Source: Rhizobiaceae bacterium (lineage in GTDB: Bacteria; Pseudomonadota; Alphaproteobacteria; Rhizobiales; Rhizobiaceae). From it: DNA of 64,000 bases. The first letter of the stretch is position 1; each line of letters opens with the position of its first letter. Under the pieces are notes generated by a model. That model was not told where the DNA came from and did not search any database. It worked only from the letters and a program-made list of their open reading frames with translations. The stretch spans positions 1 to 64,000 of the forward strand of contig JARGOX010000016.1 in assembly GCA_029233925.1 (NCBI GenBank). Direction: 5' to 3'. A program made the position numbers and the translations under genes. Shown piece after piece: positions 35,253 to 43,613 of this stretch.

Positions 35253-36674
35253 ATGGTTTTTTCCGATCCTGCCTTTCTATTCTGGTTCCTGCCATTTTCG
35301 CTGATTTTAGGTCTTTTGTGCATTCGGACACCGCTTTTCCCGTGGGTTGTGTTTGGTGTCAGCCTATTGTTTTACTACTGGACATCGGGATATTATACGC
35401 TTTTACTGGTTTTTAGTATTGCCTTGAATTTTCTTGGCGGACTTATAATTCACCGTTTTCACAGCAAATTACTTTTCGGCACCTTGATTTTTCTAAATCT
35501 GGCTTTGATTGCCTATTATAAATATGCAGGTTTTTTCGTTTCCGAAATAGTCCCTGACTTTGATGCAGAGACTATTGCGTTTTTCAAATCAATTGTTCTG
35601 CCAATCGGGATCTCATTCTTTACATTCCAAGGCATCTCCTATCTGATCGATATCAGGCGACGGGAGATCGAGCCGCAGCGCAATTTTGTCCTTTTTGGAG
35701 CATATCTGTCGTTCTTTCCGCAATTGATTGCCGGTCCGATCGTCCGGTTTCGGGATGTCCGATCAGACTTCCTTGCACCCAACTTGTCGGTCGATATGCT
35801 AGCAGCCGGTGCCTCAAGGTTTACGGTTGGGCTGACAAAGAAGCTGCTGGTTGCAGATACTATGGCGCGAGTCGCGGATGCTGCGTTTGCAACGCCATCG
35901 GGCGATCTTTCTTTTGCCGGAGCCTGGCTTGGGGCGATAGCCTATACAATTCAAATCTATTTTGACTTTTCAGGTTATTCGGACATGGCGATCGGTATCG
36001 GCATGATGTTCGGCATCCGTTTTCTTGAGAATTTCAATCATCCCTATGCGTCATCAACCATAACAGAATTCTGGCGGCGTTGGCATATGTCGCTATCGAG
36101 CTGGTTTCGGGACTACCTTTATATTCCACTGGGCGGCAACCGCAGAGGGACCAGCCGCACGTTTTTCAATCTGATGATCGTCTTTTGTGCGACGGGGCTG
36201 TGGCACGGTGCAGCGTGGGTATATGTGCTCTGGGGGTTGTGGCATGGGGGGTTCCTGATCATTGAGCGAATTGTGTTGGGGGACCGGGCAGCGGCGTTGG
36301 GCTCATCAATGCTCAGGTTGTTCTATCTCTTACCAGCGGTGATCTTCGGTTGGGTGCTGTTCCGGGCATCTGATATTGGGGCGTTTCTCTCCTATTCACA
36401 ATCGATGCTGACACCGCTGTCTGTAGGCAGTTTCCAGTTGCCTTTGGCGATGCTGGCAGTCGTTTCACCCTTCGAGGTCATTGTCCTGGCGCTCGCAAGC
36501 GTTATGATCCTCATGCAGGGCCAATACCAGCCACTCGGTGTCGTGTTCGGCAATCCGGATGCGGGTCGGTTGATTGCCCGCGTCCGCACCATGTTCATGA
36601 TCTGGGCAGGGGTTGTTGCAGCCATGTTCTCGCTTTCGAATGAATTTTCGCCTTTTCTTTATTTCAGGTTCTGA
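35253..36674 (+). CDS. MBOAT-family O-acyltransferase (AlgI/DltB-like)
   Basis: Polytopic inner-membrane enzyme of 473 residues that passes acyl groups, usually acetyl, across the membrane for modification of an exported polymer. About 11 hydrophobic segments. Family motifs: SYLIDIRRREIEPQRN, FFPQLIAGPIVRFRD, FSGYSDMAIGIGMMFG (about 240-255), EFWRRWHMSLSSWFRDYLYIP (as EFWRRWHMSLSSWFRDYLY) with the catalytic His, and TGLWHGAAWVYVLWGLWHG carrying the second invariant His. The AlgJ/AlgX-like partner starts one base after its stop. Codon use and composition are more AT-rich than in flanking genes, suggesting transfer. Confidence 0.93.
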   Translation: MVFSDPAFLFWFLPFSLILGLLCIRTPLFPWVVFGVSLLFYYWTSGYYTLLLVFSIALNFLGGLIIHRFHSKLLFGTLIFLNLALIAYYKYAGFFVSEIVPDFDAETIAFFKSIVLPIGISFFTFQGISYLIDIRRREIEPQRNFVLFGAYLSFFPQLIAGPIVRFRDVRSDFLAPNLSVDMLAAGASRFTVGLTKKLLVADTMARVADAAFATPSGDLSFAGAWLGAIAYTIQIYFDFSGYSDMAIGIGMMFGIRFLENFNHPYASSTITEFWRRWHMSLSSWFRDYLYIPLGGNRRGTSRTFFNLMIVFCATGLWHGAAWVYVLWGLWHGGFLIIERIVLGDRAAALGSSMLRLFYLLPAVIFGWVLFRASDIGAFLSYSQSMLTPLSVGSFQLPLAMLAVVSPFEVIVLALASVMILMQGQYQPLGVVFGNPDAGRLIARVRTMFMIWAGVVAAMFSLSNEFSPFLYFRF

Positions 36675-36675
36675 C

Positions 36676-38112
36676 ATGCGACCCGCGAATTTCCTCTCCA
36701 TCGCACTCTTTTCGGTCTTCCTCGCAACCCCTCTCGCCTCGCTGATGCGAGGGGGATATGCGAGTATGGCAGTTGAAAAGCCACGATGGGCCGATATTTC
36801 AGTGCCAGAATTCATCGCTCCTGAGGATACGTACCGCAAGAAAATGGCGCGTTCGATTGTCTCCGGCTCGCCAGCGGCGATGAGGTTGGTCTCGGCAAAA
36901 GCCTATTTTGATTACCGGATCATGGGTTTTATTGATTCAGAGCGGGTGATTTCGGCCCGTGACGGTTGGTTATTTTACAAGCCGCAATTTGCTGGGGGCG
37001 AGCCGCTATTTGCAGGGGGTAAGTGTGAGGATCAAGTACGGCAACGCGAAGCAATCAACGCCGTACGTGCTTTGCGCACGGTTGCCGCAGGTGCGGGGAT
37101 TGACCTGCGTTTCAGCATTTCGCCCGACAAATCGATAGTCGAGCAGGGCATGCTCGGACCACAGGTCAGGGCCATTTCCGGTTGCAAGTCCCAGACGGCG
37201 GAGAAATGGCGGTCATTCAATAGGGAGGTAGGCGCACCCGTGATCGACCATCTCGAAGAGTTTCGGACTTTAGGCGGTGATCAACAACTTTATTTTGCGA
37301 CGGACACGCACTGGAACAGTCGTGCAAGGTCGCTGGCGCTTGCTAGGCTGGCAAAGGAATATTTCGGTTTGTCAATGGTGGCGCCGAAGCAAATCGGAAA
37401 TGCCGTGTATTCTTCCGTGCGCGATTTGACAACGATGTTGCGGATGAGTTTTGTTGAGGATGATCTTACCCCAGCGGATTTTGATATCTCGCCCCTATTG
37501 GCAGAAGATAACGAGGAATCAAGCGCTTTGCTGATCCTGCATGACTCATTTTATGCTGGCATGGCTGGACAGCTCATGCAGTTATTTCCGGAAGCCTTGA
37601 TGGTCCATCTAGAGCACGGAGATGTCGATGAGGCAATGGCGGCCGGACCGGCGCGAATATTGATCAATTCGGTAGAGCGTTCGATCTTTCTGCGAATTCT
37701 GTCAGCATCGCTTTCCTGGAATTCTGTTTTTGCCAACCATCTACTCCGCCTGAATGCTGAGAATGCAGATTGCAAATTGACAGAAATTGCTAGCGACACT
37801 CTTGGTGCGGGCGCCAATCAACAAGTCTTGATCGATTTGCCTGCCTTGGAAAACGCAACAAAGGTGTGTGTAAGGGTTTCCTTTTTTAGCGATAGTCAGA
37901 CCGGGACGCAGATTTTTCTACCCACAAACATGGAAGAGACACAAAATCACTATCCGACCGGACTTTCTGTATATTTCGCAAAAAGCAAGCCGGGCAGCAG
38001 ATCGATCCTCCTGGCGTTGCCAGGCCGGTATGGAGGAACTCGCCTACGTATTGACCCGATTGCGGATGCGCATACTGTCGAAGGGTTGAAAATAGAAGCG
38101 GGTGTTTATTAG
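36676..38112 (+). CDS. AlgJ/AlgX-like SGNH O-acetyltransferase partner
   Basis: Periplasm-facing acetyltransferase-like protein of 478 residues anchored by an N-terminal segment (about 5-25). The ALGX/ALGJ domain shows DGWLFYKPQF near 97-106, SPDKSIVEQGML near 154-165, the Asp-His pair in ATDTHWNSRARSLALARLAK (as TDTHWNSRA, about 213-221), and a Ser motif ILHDSFYAGMAGQL near 290-303. This DxH plus Ser arrangement is the catalytic triad of the family. The ATG is one base after the MBOAT stop, so the pair is co-translated. The target polymer is unknown; no alginate backbone genes are nearby. Confidence 0.86.
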   Translation: MRPANFLSIALFSVFLATPLASLMRGGYASMAVEKPRWADISVPEFIAPEDTYRKKMARSIVSGSPAAMRLVSAKAYFDYRIMGFIDSERVISARDGWLFYKPQFAGGEPLFAGGKCEDQVRQREAINAVRALRTVAAGAGIDLRFSISPDKSIVEQGMLGPQVRAISGCKSQTAEKWRSFNREVGAPVIDHLEEFRTLGGDQQLYFATDTHWNSRARSLALARLAKEYFGLSMVAPKQIGNAVYSSVRDLTTMLRMSFVEDDLTPADFDISPLLAEDNEESSALLILHDSFYAGMAGQLMQLFPEALMVHLEHGDVDEAMAAGPARILINSVERSIFLRILSASLSWNSVFANHLLRLNAENADCKLTEIASDTLGAGANQQVLIDLPALENATKVCVRVSFFSDSQTGTQIFLPTNMEETQNHYPTGLSVYFAKSKPGSRSILLALPGRYGGTRLRIDPIADAHTVEGLKIEAGVY

Positions 38113-38341
38113 GTTTTACCCGCTTGCTGGCATCACTGGTTCGCCATATCACTTGGACTGCTTTGAAGTCAGAAATTTGCGGAGAACTCGACCGCGAACC
38201 GGTATCTTCTTAATAACTCCAGAGACATCAACCCTCACACCCTGCTCCGCCGTCGCCCAAACAGACCTGCACCCGCCTTCTCCCCAAAGCCTTTCCTTTG
38301 CGTTATCCTGCCTGACACAACCAGCAAAACGGGTCCGTCCC

Positions 38342-38827
38342 TTGGAAAAATTCACAGCATCCACCTTCGGGGAATTGAACGCAGCCGAATATGACGCATT
38401 GCATGATCCTGGCACGACGCAGGAATCGGTCAGACTGATTTCCGAACTGGCCGGCAAAGGCGCTATTCTGGAACTGGCCATCGGCACGGGCCGCATCGCC
38501 CTGCCATTGGCGGTGGCGGGACACCAGGTCTGGGGCATCGACGGCTCGACGCATATGGTGGAAAAGCTGCGTCAAAAACCGGGATCAGAGACAATCGATG
38601 TGCGCATCGGGGACTTTGCGGATGTGGATTTCGAAGAATTCGTGCGCCATCCCGGGCAGGAATTTCTGGTCGTCATGCAAGGCGCCGTCACCGTGCATGT
38701 GGAGGGGCGCGAACCGGTCACCCTGCAACAGGGCGACAGTATCTATTTCGACAGTGCTCTCGGCCATCTCTACGCATCCGATGGCGACAATGATGCCCGC
38801 ATCCTGGTGGTCTGTTCCGCCAGCTGA
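38342..38827 (+). pseudogene. Hybrid ORF: truncated SAM methyltransferase fused in frame to the XRE-cupin C terminus
   Basis: Residues from the TTG at 38342 (LEKFTASTFGELNAAEYD) to about IRIGDFADV form the N-terminal half of a class I methyltransferase with SAM-binding motif I ILELAIGTGRIALPLA and acidic motif VWGIDGSTHMV. At base 38625 the sequence switches, without losing frame, to a copy of bases 34453-34655 encoding FEEFVRHPGQEF to the end. The methyltransferase therefore lacks motifs IV-VI and the cupin lacks its first strands. The reading frame is open back to a GTG at 38102, but the upstream part has no family signal. Almost certainly non-functional as either parent, though it could be expressed. 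Confidence 0.88.
38625..38827 (+). repeat. 203-bp direct repeat, copy 2 (inside hybrid ORF)
   Basis: Copy of the XRE-cupin 3' end. Differences from copy 1 are limited to the last 40 bases (AAC/AAT, GAC/GAT, ATT/ATC, TGC/TGT, TCC/AGC), all silent, which suggests that this copy came from a diverged but selected allele rather than by local duplication and decay. Confidence 0.93.
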
Positions 38828-38994
38828 GCGGCTCCGGCAACCAGATTCTTCAGGAGTGCCTACCGAAAAAACCTGGTTCGCGGTATGCGCCAATGACAAG
38901 ATTGTGCGTGTTCGTTCGACAACAATCAGCCTACCGCCCATTTGTTCTCGGCCCTCGCTGAGGGTGCCACCGATAATCTCTTTGCCAGATTCCT

Positions 38995-40857
38995 ATGGCT
39001 GTTGAAACAGAATTATTGGATAACATGCAGCAAAGGCGACGAATGATAGGATGGGCAGATATTAAGCGCATGGCAGCAAACGTAAACTCGAAGGGCGATA
39101 ACTTCAGTCTGCCGGGGCGTATTATTAACATCCTGGCGCTTCTGGGCGGCGTGCTGGGATTCGCCGTCTTCTTTTCTTATTCGTGTTATTTTATCAAAGA
39201 ACGGTTTCAGGTGCCTGTTTGGGACGGAATTGCCGTGCTTCATTTCCTTTTCGGCAATCAGGAGACTGGCCATACTCCGAATTTGTTCCTAGGCGAGGCC
39301 TTTCGCGTCAGAGACAATGAACACAGGCCCATATTCCCGATGTTCCTTTGGCAATTTGACTATTTCATGTTCAAATCAACCGGCCTCTTCCCCGTCTTGG
39401 TTTCCCATATTCTTGCTGCCTTAACAGCGGTAATCGCTCTGTCCGGCATAATTCGCCGGGTTGCGTGGCCCATCGGCTTTTTGATTGCGGGTGCAGGATT
39501 GGCCCTGACATTTGCACCAATGAATTACGAAAACCTGATGTGGGAAAAACAGGTCCATGTTTACATGTCCCTGTTTTTCTCGACCCTGTCCTTGTGGTTG
39601 GCAGCCACCAAGGTCGGCGGGTCAGACCTGCGGCAAGATGCAGTCTGGCTGCTGCTGATCGGTATATTCTCGTTTGTCGCCAGTTTCAGTTTCGGCTATG
39701 GCATGGTGGTCTGGCCGGTCCTCATTGGCCACGCACTGCTTTCCCGCTGGCGCCTGCCGCTCACCGGAACCATTGTTGTATTTTTTCTCCTGACTACAGC
39801 GTTATATGCGACGACATGGATGTCGCTTTCCCACCATGACAATCCTGCGGACACGATTTTCCACCCGTGGGGGGTCTTGAAATATACGGCCGCCTTTCTT
39901 TTCGCTCCCTTTATCAGAATAGCGGGTTTGCTTGTGGGTACCGACTGGCACCAAATTGCGATTGCGGGCGGGCTGTGTCTGTTGGCCATTTTCATATTTG
40001 GAGCTGTCAGGCGTTATCTGATTTTGGAACCTGAAAATTCTCGAGCCCGGTTTTCGGTCATGGTTGGTACGTTCTGCATAGGCATTGGGTTCATCACCGC
40101 TCTTGGACGTCTCAATATAAATACAGGAGACAGTTCGCGATATTTCATTGTTGCAATTTTGTTTCTGCTGGCCTTGCCGGGTATGATTTGGTCTGGTCGC
40201 GTCAACGAATCGACCTTGCGAAATGCATTTCTTGTTTCGTTTTTCTATCTTTTGATCGGGACCGCAGTCAGCTCCCAATTTACCTACCGAAACGATATCG
40301 AAAAAATTACAATGGATACGATTGAAGGTGCACTGGCGGCGGAATTCAAAGTATCCGATACCGTGCGTGGCTTGTACCCGAACAAGATCATCATCGACGA
40401 ACAGGTCTGGCCTTATTACCGACGCAGGCAAAATGAAATAGGCCGCAAGTTACCCTATTCCTGGATTGGAAAACCGTTTGCAGAGATTTTTGATACCTAC
40501 AGTTCCTGCCCTGGCCAGGTTGAGGCACTCAAACCGGTAGCGGGACATCCAGGCATCTATACCATTCGCGGCTGGGCCAGATTTGGCAACTTTGGGCAAC
40601 AACCCGCCGACTGGGTGGTGGCGGTTGATCAGAACGCAATCATTGCAGGTTTGGCCCGGGTTGCCGCCGCAACGCCGGCGCTGGGCAAGCAACTTTTTGA
40701 CCTGTATCCGGACCATGTGCAGCGCCAATCTGAAAGATCTGGTCTGGTGGGATATGTCAGGGCAGGCTCCGAAACGACTTTGGATTTCTACGCCATTCAC
40801 GACAAGGAGATATGCCGTTTCGAATCCGGACTTGCGGTCGAGAGGACAGGATCATGA
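38995..40857 (+). CDS. Large polytopic membrane protein of unknown function, GT-C-like architecture
   Basis: I do not recognise a named family. The 620-residue product has about 10-12 hydrophobic segments between residues 45 and 430 (first at about 45-68), including a WDGIAVLHFL motif shortly after the first segment with an acidic residue, as in the first periplasmic loop of GT-C glycosyltransferases. The last ~180 residues are soluble and hydrophilic with four Cys-poor beta-rich stretches (ending DFYAIHDKEICRFESG). Start uncertain: ATGs at 38995, 39028 and 39070 are in frame, none with a clear ribosome site. Position after the O-acetylation pair suggests surface polysaccharide work. Confidence 0.6.
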   Translation: MAVETELLDNMQQRRRMIGWADIKRMAANVNSKGDNFSLPGRIINILALLGGVLGFAVFFSYSCYFIKERFQVPVWDGIAVLHFLFGNQETGHTPNLFLGEAFRVRDNEHRPIFPMFLWQFDYFMFKSTGLFPVLVSHILAALTAVIALSGIIRRVAWPIGFLIAGAGLALTFAPMNYENLMWEKQVHVYMSLFFSTLSLWLAATKVGGSDLRQDAVWLLLIGIFSFVASFSFGYGMVVWPVLIGHALLSRWRLPLTGTIVVFFLLTTALYATTWMSLSHHDNPADTIFHPWGVLKYTAAFLFAPFIRIAGLLVGTDWHQIAIAGGLCLLAIFIFGAVRRYLILEPENSRARFSVMVGTFCIGIGFITALGRLNINTGDSSRYFIVAILFLLALPGMIWSGRVNESTLRNAFLVSFFYLLIGTAVSSQFTYRNDIEKITMDTIEGALAAEFKVSDTVRGLYPNKIIIDEQVWPYYRRRQNEIGRKLPYSWIGKPFAEIFDTYSSCPGQVEALKPVAGHPGIYTIRGWARFGNFGQQPADWVVAVDQNAIIAGLARVAAATPALGKQLFDLYPDHVQRQSERSGLVGYVRAGSETTLDFYAIHDKEICRFESGLAVERTGS

Positions 40858-40914
40858 GAAGCGCACCGCTTCCCTGATACAATCAGGACCTGCAAGGGAG
40901 AGAGGTCTCAACAT

Positions 40915-41847
40915 TTAGTCCCGTTTTTTGCCAATTGTGTTCCTCAGGACACCCAGGCCGTCGATTTCCAGTTCGACAACATCTCCGGGCTGGAGGAAAC
41001 GTCCCAATTCCAACCCGCAGCCACCGCCCACAGTGCCCGATCCGATGAATTCGCCCGGGTGCAGATCCTCGTCTCTTGAAATATGCTCTATGACACGGGA
41101 AAAATCATGGTGCATGCTGGAAGAATTGCCGCGCGACCATTCCTTTCCATTTACCCTGGCGACCATGTTGAGACCGGAGCCATCACCGATTTCGTCGCGG
41201 GTGACAAGCCATGGTCCGAGTGCATTGGCGGTGCGGAAATCCTTGCCTTTTGCAGGCCCCAATCCACCAGCCATTTCAGCGATCTGATGATCACGGGCGC
41301 TGAAATCATTGAAGATCACAAAGCCGAATATGTGGTCAAGCGCATCCGCACGCGCGATATCACCGCCGCCCTTGCCAATCACCGCACCCAGTTCAAGTTC
41401 ATAGTCCAGCCGTGTCTCGCCAAGCGGCCATATGATTTCATCCTCAGGACCGGAAACGGAGAAGCGATTGCACTTGTAGTAGATGGGCTGATCGTACCAG
41501 ATTTGCGGAAGCTCCACCTCGTCCGGATTTCGCTTGGGCTGTTTCGGATCGAATATATAGCGATTTGCCCTGGCTTGCCTGAGGTGTTTTTCAAATGTCA
41601 GTGCGTCGCGCATCTGAACGGGCCTCGGCAATGGCGCCAAAAGCCGAATGTCAGACTGTTGAATGCGTTCGCAAGCGGGCATCGCCTGTCTGGCCGCTTC
41701 CAATCCTTCGGGCCCTGCTTCGATAAGCGCCAACATGGAGGAAAATTGCGGATTTTCGTCGCCATCAAGAACTGCAATCTGTGTATCGATCACAATGCCT
41801 ATTTCATTGTTCCGGCTGTTTAGCCGGTTAAATGTCACAAGTTTCAT
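40915..41847 (-). CDS. Fumarylacetoacetate hydrolase family protein
   Basis: Mg-dependent C-C hydrolase, decarboxylase or isomerase of 310 residues. The catalytic core has the acidic metal ligands in YELELGAVIGKGG (about 150-162) and FVIFNDFSARDHQ (about 176-188), and the C-terminal GSGTVGGGCGLELGRFLQPG (as GSGTVGGGCGLELGR) and VELEIDGLG strands. Last gene of a TRAP-linked operon, with its ATG overlapping the GST stop by 4 bases. GST plus FAH neighbours recall the maleylpyruvate/fumarylpyruvate or homogentisate lower pathway, but no ring-cleaving dioxygenase is present. Confidence 0.88.
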   Translation of the reverse strand: MKLVTFNRLNSRNNEIGIVIDTQIAVLDGDENPQFSSMLALIEAGPEGLEAARQAMPACERIQQSDIRLLAPLPRPVQMRDALTFEKHLRQARANRYIFDPKQPKRNPDEVELPQIWYDQPIYYKCNRFSVSGPEDEIIWPLGETRLDYELELGAVIGKGGGDIARADALDHIFGFVIFNDFSARDHQIAEMAGGLGPAKGKDFRTANALGPWLVTRDEIGDGSGLNMVARVNGKEWSRGNSSSMHHDFSRVIEHISRDEDLHPGEFIGSGTVGGGCGLELGRFLQPGDVVELEIDGLGVLRNTIGKKRD

Positions 41848-42590
41848 GTTGCATCCCTCAGGTCCGTATAGATATCCGAAACCCGGCTGCCGGGAAAATA
41901 GGTCTGTTGATAGGCATCACGTTGCTGGATCGCCTGCCACCAGCGTTCAAAATTGCCTGCCTCTTTCCATATTTGCGAAAGGCCGAGATCCCGCATGCGG
42001 TCAATGGTCGGCACCACACAATAATCTGCAAGACTGAGTTCATCCCCGATCAGCCATTGCGACTGTGCAAGTGCGGCGTCCATCCTCTTGATGGTGTTTT
42101 CAAGCTGTTGCAGCGACGCCTCGGTCTCCTTTTCGGAAAATCCGCTGCGCCCCATGCGCTGGTAGAAATGTTTTCGCAGCGGGCGATCATCGGCATTGGC
42201 CTGCAATGCCTGATCCTCCAGGTCCGAATAATGGCGGACAAAAGCCTTGTTGAAGCTTGGCACACGAATGGCTGTCGTTGGAACTTCCTCGATGTAACGC
42301 ATCCAGGCACGCATGCGCGCCCGATCATAGGGATCGGCGGGCGAAAGCGGGTTTTCCGGGAATACATCCTCAAGATATTCAATGATGACGGAACTGTCGA
42401 CGACAGGCTTGCCATCATGCAGAAGTGTTGGCACCACACCGTTCGGGTTGAGCTTCAGGTAAGACGGTGAAAGGTGCTCCTTTTTCCTGAAATCCAACGT
42501 TGTATTGACGAATTCCAACTTCTTTTCATGAAGACAAAGGCGTACCTTCTGGGAACAGGTGGAGATCGGATTGTTCAACAGCTCGATCAC
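41844..42590 (-). CDS. Glutathione S-transferase family protein
   Basis: 248 residues from a GTG at 42590 that overlaps the MBL stop codon as GTGA, with AAAGGAA nine bases upstream; an in-frame ATG at 42623 would lie inside the MBL gene. The thioredoxin-like domain begins IELLNNPISTCSQKVRLCLH, where S/C near residue 10-13 sits at the glutathione site, and has the cis-Pro element NGVVPTLLHDG and DSSVIIEYLED at about 62-72. The helical domain follows to the end. Could serve as an isomerase for the adjacent FAH enzyme or in detoxification. Confidence 0.88.
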   Translation of the reverse strand: MIELLNNPISTCSQKVRLCLHEKKLEFVNTTLDFRKKEHLSPSYLKLNPNGVVPTLLHDGKPVVDSSVIIEYLEDVFPENPLSPADPYDRARMRAWMRYIEEVPTTAIRVPSFNKAFVRHYSDLEDQALQANADDRPLRKHFYQRMGRSGFSEKETEASLQQLENTIKRMDAALAQSQWLIGDELSLADYCVVPTIDRMRDLGLSQIWKEAGNFERWWQAIQQRDAYQQTYFPGSRVSDIYTDLRDAT

Positions 42591-43594
42591 GAGTGGTTTC
42601 CTTTCTTCGAATGACAGGTGCATGGGGTGTCGTGCGGACAATCGGCGCCCTTGCGATAGCGCAACATCTGACGCATGATTTCAGCCCTGTCCGGCACGAT
42701 CGCACCGTTCGACAAATCCCTGTAGATATTGGCAACATTGGCGACAACACGCTCGCGGTCCAGCCAGCTGTCAAAGGCATCATAGCCAATCTGGAAAGCC
42801 GCTTCTTCCCAGGGCAGGCCTGCCGCAAACATTTGCTCTGACTGCTGGTAGATATGCAGCAGATAATTGCGCATTTCCCGCACGGCCTGTTTGTCACCAA
42901 TGGGGCCATGTCCCGGGACAATTGTTTCTACATCCCACGTGAGAATCTTGTCGCAGGCGTCAATCCAGTTCTGAACCGGCCCGGCCCACACGATGGGATG
43001 GCCACCGGAAAACAGGATGTCACCGGTGTAAACGGTTTTGGCATCAGGGACATGAACAATGATGTCACCACGGGTATGCGCCGGGCCCATCTCGTGCAGT
43101 TCGATCTTTCGCTCTCCAATGATAATATCCCGCCGCCCGTTGAACAATTCCGTCGGGGGCACATGGGCTATGTCGGAGAAGTCAAAATGCTGCCCCATGG
43201 TTTCGTGTAAAAATGCCCCGACGTAGCCGTGGTTTTTCCAGTTCATGACAAGATCGGCAAACACTTCTGCCGGTCGTTCATTCATTTCTTCCATGCAGGC
43301 AGTCGAGCCGATAATGCGCGCACCGCCGACCATGTGGTTGCCGAATGTATGATCGCCATTGGCATGGGTATTGACGAGCACGTCAATCCGTTCTGCGGCA
43401 GGCGATACACGTCTGTATTCCCGCAGCATGTCACTGGTCAGACGGCCGGTAAAAAGCGTGTCGATCAACAGGCTTTCATCGCCTGAAACGATCAGCCCGC
43501 TGTTGCTCCAGCCCCACGAACCATCGCCCTGTATATAGGCAAACAATCCGTTGCCGAGCTCATGCAAGGTCGATTCAACAAGGGTTTGGGACAT
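42587..43594 (-). CDS. MBL-fold metallo-hydrolase
   Basis: 335 residues from ATG at 43594 (MSQTLVEST). The metallo-beta-lactamase motif appears as NTHANGDHTFGNH (about 83-95), followed by GPAHTRGDIIVHVPD (about 168-182), YTGDILFSGGHPI (about 187-199) and VPGHGPIGDKQ (about 229-239), giving the full set of metal ligands. The C-terminal ~80 residues form an added helical domain and a Cys-His-rich tail (CPHDTPCTCHSKKGNH) that might bind another metal. In an operon with TRAP, GST and FAH genes; substrate unknown. Confidence 0.87.
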   Translation of the reverse strand: MSQTLVESTLHELGNGLFAYIQGDGSWGWSNSGLIVSGDESLLIDTLFTGRLTSDMLREYRRVSPAAERIDVLVNTHANGDHTFGNHMVGGARIIGSTACMEEMNERPAEVFADLVMNWKNHGYVGAFLHETMGQHFDFSDIAHVPPTELFNGRRDIIIGERKIELHEMGPAHTRGDIIVHVPDAKTVYTGDILFSGGHPIVWAGPVQNWIDACDKILTWDVETIVPGHGPIGDKQAVREMRNYLLHIYQQSEQMFAAGLPWEEAAFQIGYDAFDSWLDRERVVANVANIYRDLSNGAIVPDRAEIMRQMLRYRKGADCPHDTPCTCHSKKGNHS

Positions 43595-43613
43595 CGATGG
43601 CTCCACAGCGTTT

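Noticed and set aside
38102..38341. N-terminal part of the long hybrid frame from the GTG at 38102
   Set aside because: No methyltransferase similarity; overlaps the end of the AlgJ/AlgX-like gene and has no ribosome site.
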